15,786 nucleotides of DNA from positions 1 through 15,786 of the forward strand of contig JAAMPI010001337.1 of assembly GCA_013054445.1 (NCBI GenBank), read 5' to 3'. Below, one piece after another: positions 1 to 9,180 of the stretch. The notes under the pieces are model-generated. The model saw nothing but the letters and a program-made list of their open reading frames with translations. It ran no database searches and was not told where the DNA came from. The DNA is from Cudoniella acicularis. Its lineage: Eukaryota; Ascomycota; Leotiomycetes; Helotiales; Helotiaceae. The number at the start of each line of letters is the position of its first letter. The stretch's first letter is position 1. Both the position numbers and the translations under genes were made by a program.

Positions 1-1
1 G

Positions 2-253
2 CCCCAGGCCGCCTTCTACGCGCGGCAAGTCGGAGTGAGGAATTTACTCCTCGGACTATCTATCGGAGCCTTGACATTTCAAGGCATGCTCTCCGCCGCA
101 GCGACCGTTCTATGCTGTGCTCTAGTCCTAGGGATACTGGATCCGTTTGCGGGGTATATGTATAGAGGCCGGTTTGTGGGGAATGATTTGACGCATTTGG
201 CGGCGGGGGTTTTGATTAGCGGAGCGGGGTGGTGGATTTTGAGGAATTTATAG
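2..253 (+). CDS. 3' end of a small integral membrane protein, DUF4267-like (partial)
   Basis: The reading frame is open from the window edge (base 2) to a TAG at 251-253, so only the C-terminal 83 residues are present and the true start lies outside. The peptide has three hydrophobic stretches separated by small polar turns. It contains an RQVGVRNLLLGL block followed by GAL, a central ALVLGILDPFAGYMYRG, and a final HLAAGVLISGAGWWILR helix. A G-x-R-N/D-L-x-x-G helix, a central D, and a C-terminal H-x-x-G helix are how I recall the DUF4267 family of small fungal membrane proteins. That family has no general assigned function, although members occur near biosynthetic genes. The gene is tail-to-tail with the P450 on the opposite strand. 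The reading frame is convincing; the family call is moderate and rests on memory of the pattern. Confidence 0.6.
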   Translation, partial: PQAAFYARQVGVRNLLLGLSIGALTFQGMLSAAATVLCCALVLGILDPFAGYMYRGRFVGNDLTHLAAGVLISGAGWWILRNL

Positions 254-717
254 GATTTTGAGAGGGGTATCTTAAAGGAGAAAGGGTACGATTAGTTGGA
301 AAGTGGGTAGAATGTTATATAAAGTTACATGACCCCATTCACCCATATTTAGCTAGCTATTCGGCCTGTCTTTACTCTTTCCTACGAACTGATACGGTGC
401 CTACGATTCGACATTATCTAGATGGAAGGATGCAATATAGTCCGATTCAAGAAAACCTCCATAACAGTGGCTGAAATAATACCAAGCCATATCAAGAATC
501 AGTAAGGTAGTAGTTGTTAACGTTTTGAAGCGGTCCCTCCCTGTTTGAGGAAGTCTCGACCGGGGGGTAGGACACCAAGAAAGCGGGATGAACCGACAAT
601 GAACGAGTACTGCGGGTGACAACGGGGTGCAAGAGACGAGAAAGATGTCAAGAACATTGAAAGTAGTAGATTCTAGATATTCAATTTGGGATCCCTGTGG
701 CCTGTTTGGGTACGTCA
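254..717. other. Intergenic 3'-3' space between convergent genes
   Basis: This is the shared downstream region of the membrane-protein gene and the P450 gene. A TATA-like TTATATAAAG lies at about 315-324. It has no convincing gene after it, and in this position it is more likely part of 3' untranslated DNA. The open frame on the minus strand ending against the P450 stop (401-718) has no recognisable composition or motif. I see no gene here. Confidence 0.5.
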
Positions 718-2490
718 CTATCGCCTCTTACTTAATCTAAGTTTCAAACCCTTATCTTGACTGTCTTTAACATTATATACACCATTCATCTGAAGAGTCA
801 AGACACTGATACTGTCCCTCATCCTCGCATCAAGTCTGCTCTCTAGTTGAACCCTTGTTTCCAAGTCCCCAGATGCGCCCTTTAACGGCACAGCTTCAAT
901 CCGATGCTTATGGAACAGCTCCAGAAAGATGGCTGTGAACTCTACCTGCGCCATTTTCTGACCTGGGCACACCCTGGGGCCAGCGGACCAAGGCACATAA
1001 GTTCCCTTGGGTGGCTTGAAGATTTGCGAACTTTCCGTCGATGGGTTGATCCAGCGCGTAGGTCGGAAAGCGAGCTCATCGGTCTCACTCTTCTCCTCGT
1101 TCTCGGCAAGATTGAGGTTCCGCCACACAGCCGGATCAAGATGCAGACCGACGATATTGACGTAGACCGTGGTGTTGGGTGGAAAGGAGAACAACCCGCG
1201 CGATGTTTGAATCTTCTGCGACGTTTTTGTCATCTTTGCGATGTGAATGACTGGGGGGAAAAGACGCAGAACCTCGAGCATGCAGGCCTGAACGCGGGTT
1301 GCTTTGGGGAAGATGGCGGCGTAGTCCAGATTAGTGGAGCTGTCCGAGGGCATGATTCTGTCAATCTCTTCGAACATCCATTCTTGCCACTTTGGATATC
1401 TTGATAGCAAGACCAGTGCATATGCAAGCGTGTTGGCGGTCGTGTCGAAGCCAGCCACAGTGAAGATGAAGAGATTGCCCAACATCTCATCCTCTGATAA
1501 GGCCTTGACACCTTTCATTTTCCCATCGCCTTGCTCTGAGGCATGCAACAATTGGGACATTATGTTGTTCCTGGTTTCGCCGTGCGCAGTAACGATGCGG
1601 TGGCGCTCTTGGTTGAGCATGTTCCGTGTATGCATCGGAAATTCCGTAACGGCGTAGCTGAGTGAATTTAAGGTCTTGTATCCAGGTAGAAAGTTCGGGT
1701 AGTTAGAAAGAAACCACCGTGGAAGGATAATTGGACCAGCCACGCTTTCAATGACATGCTTGACGGCCTCAATGTAAGTCATCTTAAAACCAGGGTTTGG
1801 CTTCTCATTAGCATTATTTTTCCACTCCACGCTAGTGCCCATACCGGCTCCGCTAAGGACGTTGACGGTGATCTTTTTCATCATGTCGAAGATGCGGTTG
1901 GTTTCTCCCGTATTACCATGCCCAAGGACTTCACCCAGAAGGCCCTTGGTCTGGTGAATGCTCTCATTGAAAACTGTTTTCGAGATGCGCTCATTTATAA
2001 CACTAGCCACAACCTTCCGCTGCCTCGCCCAAGAATCGCCATCGCTCGTTAAAACATTCTGCCCGAATCTCCCCATGAAGAGCACTGTGAGGTCGACCTG
2101 CATGAAGTCTCTTGGCCGGTGGAGTACCTCAGCCGTGATCTCGGGATCTCGGGTAGAAACCTCAAATTTACCGGGAGTCACCATTGCATATGACTTGTCG
2201 TTCCCTTGAGGAGCAGCATACTGCTCAAATGGGCGAAGTTCTTCGTGGAATTCGAAGCCGTAAATTGTTAGAGACAGCCGATCATAGATCCATTTTGGCA
2301 TATTCCTGAGCAGCCAAGGACGTAGCGGAACAGACGTAATCATCCAGAGGAAGTGGTTCTGGTCCCATGGGATGATGAGGTACGGGAAGCCTGACTTCCT
2401 GGCATCGAATAGGTTGACAAGGAGACGGTATCCGAGCGAGGAACAGTAGATAAGGAGAAGCGAGGCGACAATGGTCAGAAATGAAGGCAT
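718..2490 (-). CDS. Cytochrome P450 monooxygenase, 590 aa, intronless
   Basis: Microsomal haem-thiolate monooxygenase; it would insert one oxygen into an organic substrate using electrons from a P450 reductase. An N-terminal hydrophobic anchor (residues 4-25) predicts ER attachment. Motifs appear in the expected order: helix C WARQRK (154-159), helix I oxygen-activation motif AGFDTT (346-351), helix K ExxR as E406-V-L-R409, the meander FRPTRW (475-480), and the haem loop WSAGPRVCPG (501-510) with Cys508 as axial ligand. At 590 residues it is longer than the usual roughly 500-530. The excess is spread over an acidic insert before the meander (about 460-472) and a long tail after the haem loop. 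The frame is unbroken with no intron, unlike the other intact genes here. The ATG at 2490 starts directly at the anchor. The substrate cannot be read from sequence. Confidence 0.93.
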   Translation of the reverse strand: MPSFLTIVASLLLIYCSSLGYRLLVNLFDARKSGFPYLIIPWDQNHFLWMITSVPLRPWLLRNMPKWIYDRLSLTIYGFEFHEELRPFEQYAAPQGNDKSYAMVTPGKFEVSTRDPEITAEVLHRPRDFMQVDLTVLFMGRFGQNVLTSDGDSWARQRKVVASVINERISKTVFNESIHQTKGLLGEVLGHGNTGETNRIFDMMKKITVNVLSGAGMGTSVEWKNNANEKPNPGFKMTYIEAVKHVIESVAGPIILPRWFLSNYPNFLPGYKTLNSLSYAVTEFPMHTRNMLNQERHRIVTAHGETRNNIMSQLLHASEQGDGKMKGVKALSEDEMLGNLFIFTVAGFDTTANTLAYALVLLSRYPKWQEWMFEEIDRIMPSDSSTNLDYAAIFPKATRVQACMLEVLRLFPPVIHIAKMTKTSQKIQTSRGLFSFPPNTTVYVNIVGLHLDPAVWRNLNLAENEEKSETDELAFRPTRWINPSTESSQIFKPPKGTYVPWSAGPRVCPGQKMAQVEFTAIFLELFHKHRIEAVPLKGASGDLETRVQLESRLDARMRDSISVLTLQMNGVYNVKDSQDKGLKLRLSKRR

Positions 2491-2605
2491 TATGAATCTA
2501 TCCGCTAATGCGTTCTGGATTCTGTCTCAGAGGCCGATGGCATGAAGATGTGCGAGATAATAGAGTTGCAGGTTGGAAGGACGTTGACGTCTTTCCTCGC
2601 TTCGT

Positions 2606-2628
2606 GAGCTTGAGCTCGAGCTCGAGCG
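2606..2628. repeat. GAGCTC palindromic microsatellite upstream of the P450
   Basis: Alternating GAGCTT/GAGCTC units make a short self-complementary run about 120 bp upstream of the P450 start. It lies in a locally G+C-richer segment (2500-2700) that is probably the P450 5' region. Whether it binds a factor is unknown. Confidence 0.5.
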
Positions 2629-2829
2629 TTGGCGCTATCGGCGGTGAGCTGGGTTCATGCGGCTCTGAGCCAATAAAATCGAACGGCTCGCAACGAAGTT
2701 TGAATCTCAGCAATCATTACAGCGCCACCACCAACTAGTGAATCTAAGGTTGGTGTTGATTTTTATTCAAAGTTGTGATAGGCTGCACGCGCTTCGGAGG
2801 TTCGGAGCTTAATTCAATACCTCAGTGCC

Positions 2830-3085
2830 TAAGGCATAACATTGTTACTAATCAGTATAATTTAAAGTTTCTGAGACTATATTATTAATATTTATAAATA
2901 TTTTAAATAGAAAATAGAAAATGAAAATAGTTGATTAATTAATTGATATATATAAATGATATAATCATAAATTTAGAAAGAATATATATTATAAATAGCT
3001 AATAAAACAACAGAAAGATACTTATATAGTATACATAAAGCTTAGCTATACTAACTATAGGTTAAGTTATTCTTACTCTTGAAAA
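2830..3085. other. A/T-rich island without genes
   Basis: This block of about 250 bp is nearly all A and T, full of TTTAAA, TATA and AATTAATTAA strings, and stop codons are frequent in all frames. It contrasts with the mixed composition on both sides. It directly adjoins a decayed tandem repeat, which fits mutated repeat DNA such as RIP product in filamentous ascomycetes. It could also be a simple A/T-rich promoter-distal spacer. Confidence 0.6.
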
Positions 3086-3087
3086 GA

Positions 3088-3311
3088 GACTCCTAAATCA
3101 AATCGTGTCATGTTATGTGGATTCTCCCCCCTTACACTCCTGGCAGAGGCTCCTAAATTGCATTGGCGTCTCGTCACGTGGACGCCCCTCTAAAGCTTCC
3201 AGTCCAAGCTTCTGGATGGGGCTCCCAAATCGCATCGCATCCTGTCACATGGACACTCTCCCCTTACGCTCCCAGCCGGAGGCTCCTAAATCGCATAAGC
3301 TCCCGAGTCGC
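3088..3311. repeat. Degenerate ~60-bp tandem repeat, 3.5 copies
   Basis: Four successive copies begin with G-R-C-T-C-C-Y-A-A-A-T at 3088, 3148, 3220 and 3281. Spacings are 60, 72 and 61 bp, and the last copy is truncated near 3311. Each full copy continues with a CGTCACRTGGA-like core, then a CTCCCCTTACGCTCC-like or diverged block. Differences between copies are largely C/T and G/A transitions (for example CGCAT versus TGCAT, CACGTGGACG versus CACATGGACA). That pattern is expected of RIP or methyl-cytosine deamination. Copy 2 carries about 12 extra bases. Small open frames across this block are by-products of the repeat. Confidence 0.75.
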
Positions 3312-3905
3312 TTTAAATTACTTCTATTTAAATACCGTAGCGAAGTCAGCGCGATACGTCAGCTCCTGGTTCATTGTCTCTGCACTGCTAGTTATAATTA
3401 ATACCTTATAATTGAATTTTCCTAAAACAAGTTATAGATTTATTCTAAAGATTAAAGCTATAATTATCTTTTATTCGTTTAAAATAAAAAAGAGGCTTCA
3501 TTGTTTCAAAAGCAAAGAACAGCGTAAAGAATTTCCCCTTACAGTATATAATGCGCCTGAATACAAGGATGACATTGCTGAATCAACTCCGAAAAGTCCA
3601 TATTAAGTAACTAGCGGAGCTTGTGTAACATTTTCAAAATCTGGTAAAAGGTGAGGCGCAAAAAGGCACAATACGGGTACGCCGCAGAGGCCACACTTCA
3701 GCTTTCAAGACCTACGGCTCACGAGGTCAAATTGGCGGGCTTTAAAAGGATCTGCACAAGGATGCTTACAAAATCCTCCTCACTGTGCTGTTTAATTGGA
3801 TTTTTTGTGGGGTCAGCCCTGCTGCTAAAGGAATTCGGTGCCTGGAATGGATTTTCGGGATTTTTTCAAGGGCGAGGTCATCCTGTAAGATGACAGTGGT
3901 ATCAA
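3312..3905. other. Gene-poor spacer
   Basis: This stretch has mixed composition with several short open frames (up to about 98 codons). None has a signal peptide, domain pattern or plausible splice continuation. The segment around 3330-3400 is G+C-balanced next to A/T-rich DNA and may be an old transposon fragment, but I recognise no coding relic. Nothing else is supported. Confidence 0.4.
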
Positions 3906-4408
3906 GTGACCTATAGGAACATACCCAGAACCTAGCTTCTTGTGTTTTGAAAATATAAGCTTACCGTGCACGCGGCGGCGGCACACCGTGAACTCAGGTG
4001 GGAATAAAATTCAACGTTTAGCAAGAATCTGGTTCTTTTTGTGCTCAGAGTAATACAATAGCCCATAACCTTTGACGATACAAATATCAAACGAATCCTA
4101 ATCGGCAAGCGAAATAGACAATTCAAACACGAAATAATCGAGCAGCTACTTTTACTTCATAAAATAACAAGCAAATTCTAGAAGCCAGATATTTCCAAGT
4201 GGTAAAAGCGGGGATAAAATCAACAACCGGGATCCAGGGTAGTTATACTGTACTGTGCCGGAAGGCTGAGTAGATTACGCCGCCTGGTAAATTGGATAGT
4301 GTCACGCAAGGAGTCAGCTTTAGCCATTTACCAAATTTTCATCTGATAATTTCATTTCCGTATTCGCGTGCAATGACCTACCCCCGTGTCTTGTGTCCTA
4401 TAGGTCAC
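3906..4408. mobile_element. Candidate MITE-like element bounded by 13-bp perfect inverted repeats
   Basis: GTGACCTATAGGA at 3906-3918 is matched exactly in inverted orientation by TCCTATAGGTCAC at 4396-4408, enclosing 503 bp with no long open frame. The size and lack of coding fit a MITE. Against this, no clear target-site duplication flanks the ends, similarity does not extend inward, and the core CCTATAGG is itself palindromic. The two sites could therefore be copies of a regulatory motif; the right one sits about 206 bp before the hydrophobin start. Confidence 0.35.
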
Positions 4409-4490
4409 GCCACGAGAGTACAGACACGTGAGATTTCCTAGAATATGGATTTTAGCAATTCTCAGCTCGCGTTCACTGGGTTAAAGAAAG

Positions 4491-4500
4491 TATATATATA
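4491..4500 (+). promoter_or_regulatory. TATA element of the first hydrophobin-type gene
   Basis: TATATATATA lies about 114 bp before the ATG at 4614. A C/A-rich, G-poor leader follows and ends in CCAAAATGC, a normal fungal start context. The arrangement resembles that of the downstream paralogue. Confidence 0.6.
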
Positions 4501-4613
4501 TCTTGGTATTTCCCCAAAAATGTTTCTATTATCAAGTTATCAATCACTCCACATCTCACTTTACAAATAATCACATCTCAAAATATCGAATTTCCTAAAA
4601 CAATCAATCCAAA

Positions 4614-5030
4614 ATGCAGTTCACAACCACCGCTCTCTCCCTCTTGGCACTTGCATTCGCCGGCTCAGCCACTGCTTTCAATTGTACCAGCCCGACGTTC
4701 GGAGGATGTTGTGAAAGGTTTCTCCCATCTGGAGAAGGTGTTGGCTGTAAGTCTTCTCCGAAAAGTGAATTCTTCTCAACTTCCAGTTGTCTGACTTAAA
4801 ATTTTGTAGGTGACCGCACAGCTGCTGTGTCGCTTGGTGCTGTCCCGGACTACCTCTGCACGCCTGCATCTGGGCTCCCCGCTTGCTGCCACACAATTCC
4901 ACATGTTGTAAGTTCCTCGGGTTCCAGTTGTTTACGAGCAATGCTGATTCGAAAAATTAAAGGGACATAGCATTCCATTACCATGTGTAGCGGCTTAACG
5001 TCTAAACTTTTAGGCGGGAATACGGGATAG
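4614..5030 (+). CDS. Class II-type hydrophobin, secreted, 3 exons (96 aa)
   Basis: Exons are 4614-4746, 4810-4907 and 4971-5030; both introns are 63 nt. Intron 1 (GTAAGT...TGTAG) splits the codon of Cys4, and intron 2 (GTAAGT...CATAG) is phase 0. The product starts with a signal peptide (MQFTTTALSLLALAFAGSATA, cleavage probably after TATA-like Ala21). The mature part has eight cysteines spaced C-x7-CC-x11-C-x15-C-x8-CC-x11-C, close to the class II pattern C-x9-CC-x11-C-x16-C-x8-CC-x10-C. Class II hydrophobins self-assemble into soluble amphipathic films at air-water and wall interfaces. Exon 3 was chosen because it alone supplies Cys8 (ITMCSGL). The other acceptor, at 4990, gives a quick stop without Cys. 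The 12-residue tail after Cys8 is long for the family. Signal and cysteines 1-7 are secure; exon 3 is less so. Confidence 0.8.
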
Positions 5031-6026
5031 AAATGTTTGATTTTGGATAGGAATGAGGTTGGGAAAAGCACCAATATTGGTTTTATTATCTTTCAATGTA
5101 TAAATTTTCAAATAGGGGAAAAGGTCGTGGGATCTACTGTTCCAGATTGAAATTCTCTACAGCTGATATCGCAAGATTATAACAAATTTCACTTACTGAA
5201 ATAAGGAAAGGGTGACTACGGACATCCGTTGAACAAGGACCTGAAATTTAATCAATACACTTGTATTGTAACTATAGATTGTACGGGAGCCTCCCTTCAA
5301 ATTTCCTTGGTAATTTATACTTCGACATTTTGGAGAACACATACCCCCTTGCTCAAAATTTTGTACGAGTAGGACCACAGTGTTGATCTTCCATTTCATA
5401 CGCTTGGAAAAGACATAACCATTAAAAGTCCCGCTTTTGCTTTTTTAAATTGTCGACATACCTTAGCATGATGAAACGAATCAAGAAGATGACTAAAACG
5501 AAGAAGTACGAGGAGGTGACCCTATACGTTCAAGCGAGTCTTATATCTCGTATATGCTAATATTCTGATGTTCCCTGTGGTACCTACACAGCCCCAGGTT
5601 TTCACTCCCTTCGCGACGAAGACATGGTAAAGAAATGCGCAGCGAATTCTGTGTTTAGTTCTCAAACCACTTTTTTTTCTCATGCGACGGATAAGTCGCC
5701 TCACACGTGCCGCAGAAGCTCAACGTTCACCTTTTTACTTCCTTGGCTTTGACCATGTGTCCCAATGGTCAAGAATTATATTTCGCTTTGAGTGGCGTAA
5801 AATTTCACATGGACTGGCACTTTGCGGCACAACTGTCGGCAGTATCACTGCAGCCTACCAAAAGCTTTTCCCCTCCAACGCAAAGCCAAAATACGCCGCC
5901 CATGTGAAACTTTTCTAATTAGGCCCCCAACAGTTATTAGATGCCAAGAATGAGACTAGGGTTACAAAAAGGTTAGTGCTAAGTTCTGACGATGCCCCTA
6001 TTCAAGCAAGTCGGGAGCGCAGCAAG
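5031..6026. other. Spacer between the two hydrophobin-type genes
   Basis: The spacer is about 1 kb. No open frame here has a signal peptide, cysteine pattern or domain. A short inverted repeat, TTTCACATGG at 5803-5812 against CCATGTGAAA at 5900-5909, brackets about 87 bp in the upstream region of the second gene. It could be an upstream regulatory hairpin or chance. I see no gene. Confidence 0.4.
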
Positions 6027-6034
6027 TATATAAA
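6027..6034 (+). promoter_or_regulatory. TATA box of the second hydrophobin-type gene
   Basis: TATATAAA lies 131 bp before the ATG at 6158. A long C/A-rich leader almost free of G follows (about 6060-6157) and ends in CCAAAATGC, the same start context as the first paralogue. The layout is typical of strongly expressed fungal genes. Confidence 0.7.
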
Positions 6035-6157
6035 CGCCCTCCAGCCTCCGAAGTAAACCTCATCAACACAACAAACAAGCACTTCAATCACTACAATCAT
6101 TTCACCAAAATCCCATTTCTTCAATTCCAATACCAAAATCTCAACAAAAATTCCAAA

Positions 6158-6520
6158 ATGCAGTTCACTACCGCACTCTCCATTTTGGCTCTTTCCTTCA
6201 CTGCCACTGCTCAATTTACCTGCCCAGGTACTGTCAATGACAATGCCCTTGGAGGATGCTGCAAGGTGTTCACTTCTTCCGGAATCGGAGCTGGATGTAT
6301 GTCTTCTTTTTCTCCTTTACGATATTTCCCAGCCGAAACTTACTGTTTGAAATTAGGCGTCTTTGCGACTTCCGTTGGTAACGGGCAGTTCACCTGTGGT
6401 GACTCCTCTGCTGACCCGGGTGTTCCGGCTTGCTGCAACGCCGTAAGTGTGACTCGCGAGTATGATGTCGGAAACTTTTGTTAACGAGAGCAATAGACTT
6501 TGAACTGTGTTTCTCCATAA
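6158..6520 (+). CDS. Hydrophobin-like secreted eight-cysteine protein, 3 exons (82 aa)
   Basis: Exons are 6158-6296, 6357-6442 and 6497-6520; introns are 60 and 54 nt. A signal peptide (MQFTTALSILALSFTATA) leads into mature QFTCPGTV. There are eight cysteines with the CC doublets of a hydrophobin, but the spacing is C-x11-CC-x11-C-x12-C-x11-CC-x5-C. Only the CC-x11-C interval equals the class II rule; the last interval is short. Exon 3 encodes just TLNCVSP and ends at TAA 6518-6520. Intron 1 splits the Cys4 codon in the same phase as in the gene at 4614, and intron 2 also lies after the second CC. The two are therefore diverged tandem paralogues. The likely role is a secreted surface-active or small Cys-rich protein at the hyphal wall. 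Both introns are multiples of three; retention is discussed in the findings. Confidence 0.8.
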
Positions 6521-7309
6521 TGAAATCGAAAAGCGATAAGGCACTATAGAAAAAGAAGGCGCGCAGATGTTGGGTGTTACACAGGATGTGGAAAATGAGA
6601 CTTCGTTATGATACGGTCCTTTGAAGCGTGCCTTTGCGTGCACGAGGATTCTCAGAGTAGTATCGATCAATTCACCAGGCTGTTGTTTCAACGTCTTGCT
6701 GGTTCCCTGCCCCTCTCCCCCATTCCCAAACGTGATAATGCATAGTTGAGCTTGTTCCTGAACCCCTTTTCTGGCGGCTTGGTTAATTTAGGGGTTGCTC
6801 GCTAACGTTTGGGGTGCATGTCGCTGTAACTCAGTGGTCAATTAACCAAAAATATACTAATACTACAATACTTTATTCTTTACGTATAACAACTGGATAA
6901 TTACTTTTAAGTAATGAATCTATTTGTGACTTATTTGAACTAGTTCTTAAGGCCGTACAATTGTACTTTAATTGTTACCCGCGTGGACAAATACGGATGC
7001 ACTAATTTTCGGAGGTTGTTCGCTGAGTTTCAGCGCGCAAGAGCCTGTACTTTAACGGTCACGTCCATGTGAGTTGGTTACTGCTAGTTACGACGCGCAT
7101 CCAAAATAACTTCCAAGACTGTCGCTGCACTTCCTAAATAGTAACTAGATAGAAGGATTGGACATGGAAAATACTTTAGTACCATTAGCTGAGGCCTTGA
7201 AGAGGAGTTTCATAAAGCTAACTTCAGACTTTGTTCCTTTTCTCATATAAAAAGCCTATACCTGTAATGTTGAACGGAAGGTGTACTGCACAAGAGTGAT
7301 TCCTATATA
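6521..7309. other. 3'-3' intergenic DNA with inverted and short repeats
   Basis: This region lies between the second hydrophobin-like gene and the GH30 stop, which face each other. It holds a perfect 10-bp inverted repeat (6779-6788/6840-6849), a 12-bp palindrome GTACAATTGTAC at 6955-6966, and TGTACTTTAA twice (6963-6972 and 7046-7055). No open frame has coding character. It may be decayed repeat DNA. Confidence 0.45.
6779..6849. repeat. Inverted repeat, 10-bp arms
   Basis: TTGGTTAATT at 6779-6788 is the exact reverse complement of AATTAACCAA at 6840-6849, with a 51-bp loop. It lies about 260 bp after the hydrophobin-like stop, too far and too loose to be a terminator. It is most likely a remnant of a repeat. 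Confidence 0.5.
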
Positions 7310-8810
<1,501 letters not shown>

Positions 8811-8930
8811 TTAAAGCTTGAAGTGTGTGGGGAAGCATTTTGTATGTTTCAGGGTAACATTTTTTAAAGTAGAAGACCCCGCTGCCAGGTATATGCTTGG
8901 CAGTTGTTCTGGATGGTGGGAGAAATCGAG

Positions 8931-8938
8931 TTTTATAT
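8931..8938 (-). promoter_or_regulatory. TATA box of the GH30 gene
   Basis: On the minus strand the sequence reads ATATAAAA, about 140 bp upstream of the GH30 ATG. It is the only good TATA match in the upstream region. Confidence 0.5.
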
Positions 8939-9013
8939 TGCCTATGAGGCAAAACTAGTTGAATCATTTGCCGAGGCTTGTTAGGAGAGAGGTTTGAAAT
9001 AAGCGAGGTGGAT

Positions 9014-9044
9014 GTGGGGCCGGAAAAGGGGGGTAATACCCCAC
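9014..9044. promoter_or_regulatory. Paired CreA-type sites upstream of GH30
   Basis: GTGGGG at 9014-9019 (+) and CCCCAC at 9039-9044 (GTGGGG on the - strand) are two matches to the carbon-repressor consensus SYGGRG. They are 25 bp apart in opposite orientation, about 220-250 bp upstream of the GH30 start. Paired CreA sites are the usual arrangement for glucose repression of fungal wall-degrading enzymes. The motif is short, so this is suggestive only. Confidence 0.35.
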
Positions 9045-9180
9045 AATGGGTAAACCAAAAACCAGAAAGGCGGATTGATTAATAATAGGGATACTAACAC
9101 TAGGGATTCGTTGGTAGAATGTTAAAGCGAGCTAGTTTTAGTAGAACCATAATACCCAAAACTGATATTTCTTTCCTCGA

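Noticed and set aside
401..718. 105-codon minus-strand frame abutting the P450 stop
   Set aside because: It has no domain, no start context and no splice link to the P450, whose C-terminus is already complete.
904..1404. 166-codon open frame antisense to the P450
   Set aside because: It overlaps helix I to the haem loop of an intact P450 on the other strand and has no independent evidence.
3105..3411. Two overlapping frames of 82-98 codons
   Set aside because: They translate the decayed tandem repeat; their length comes from the repeat units, not from a gene.
4991..5006. Alternative last exon of the first hydrophobin gene using the acceptor at 4990
   Set aside because: It reads RLNV then stops and has no cysteine, so the eighth hydrophobin cysteine would be missing.
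5682..5918. Overlapping frames of 66-78 codons upstream of the second hydrophobin-like gene
   Set aside because: There is no signal peptide, no motif and no splice extension, and they lie in a promoter-distal spacer.
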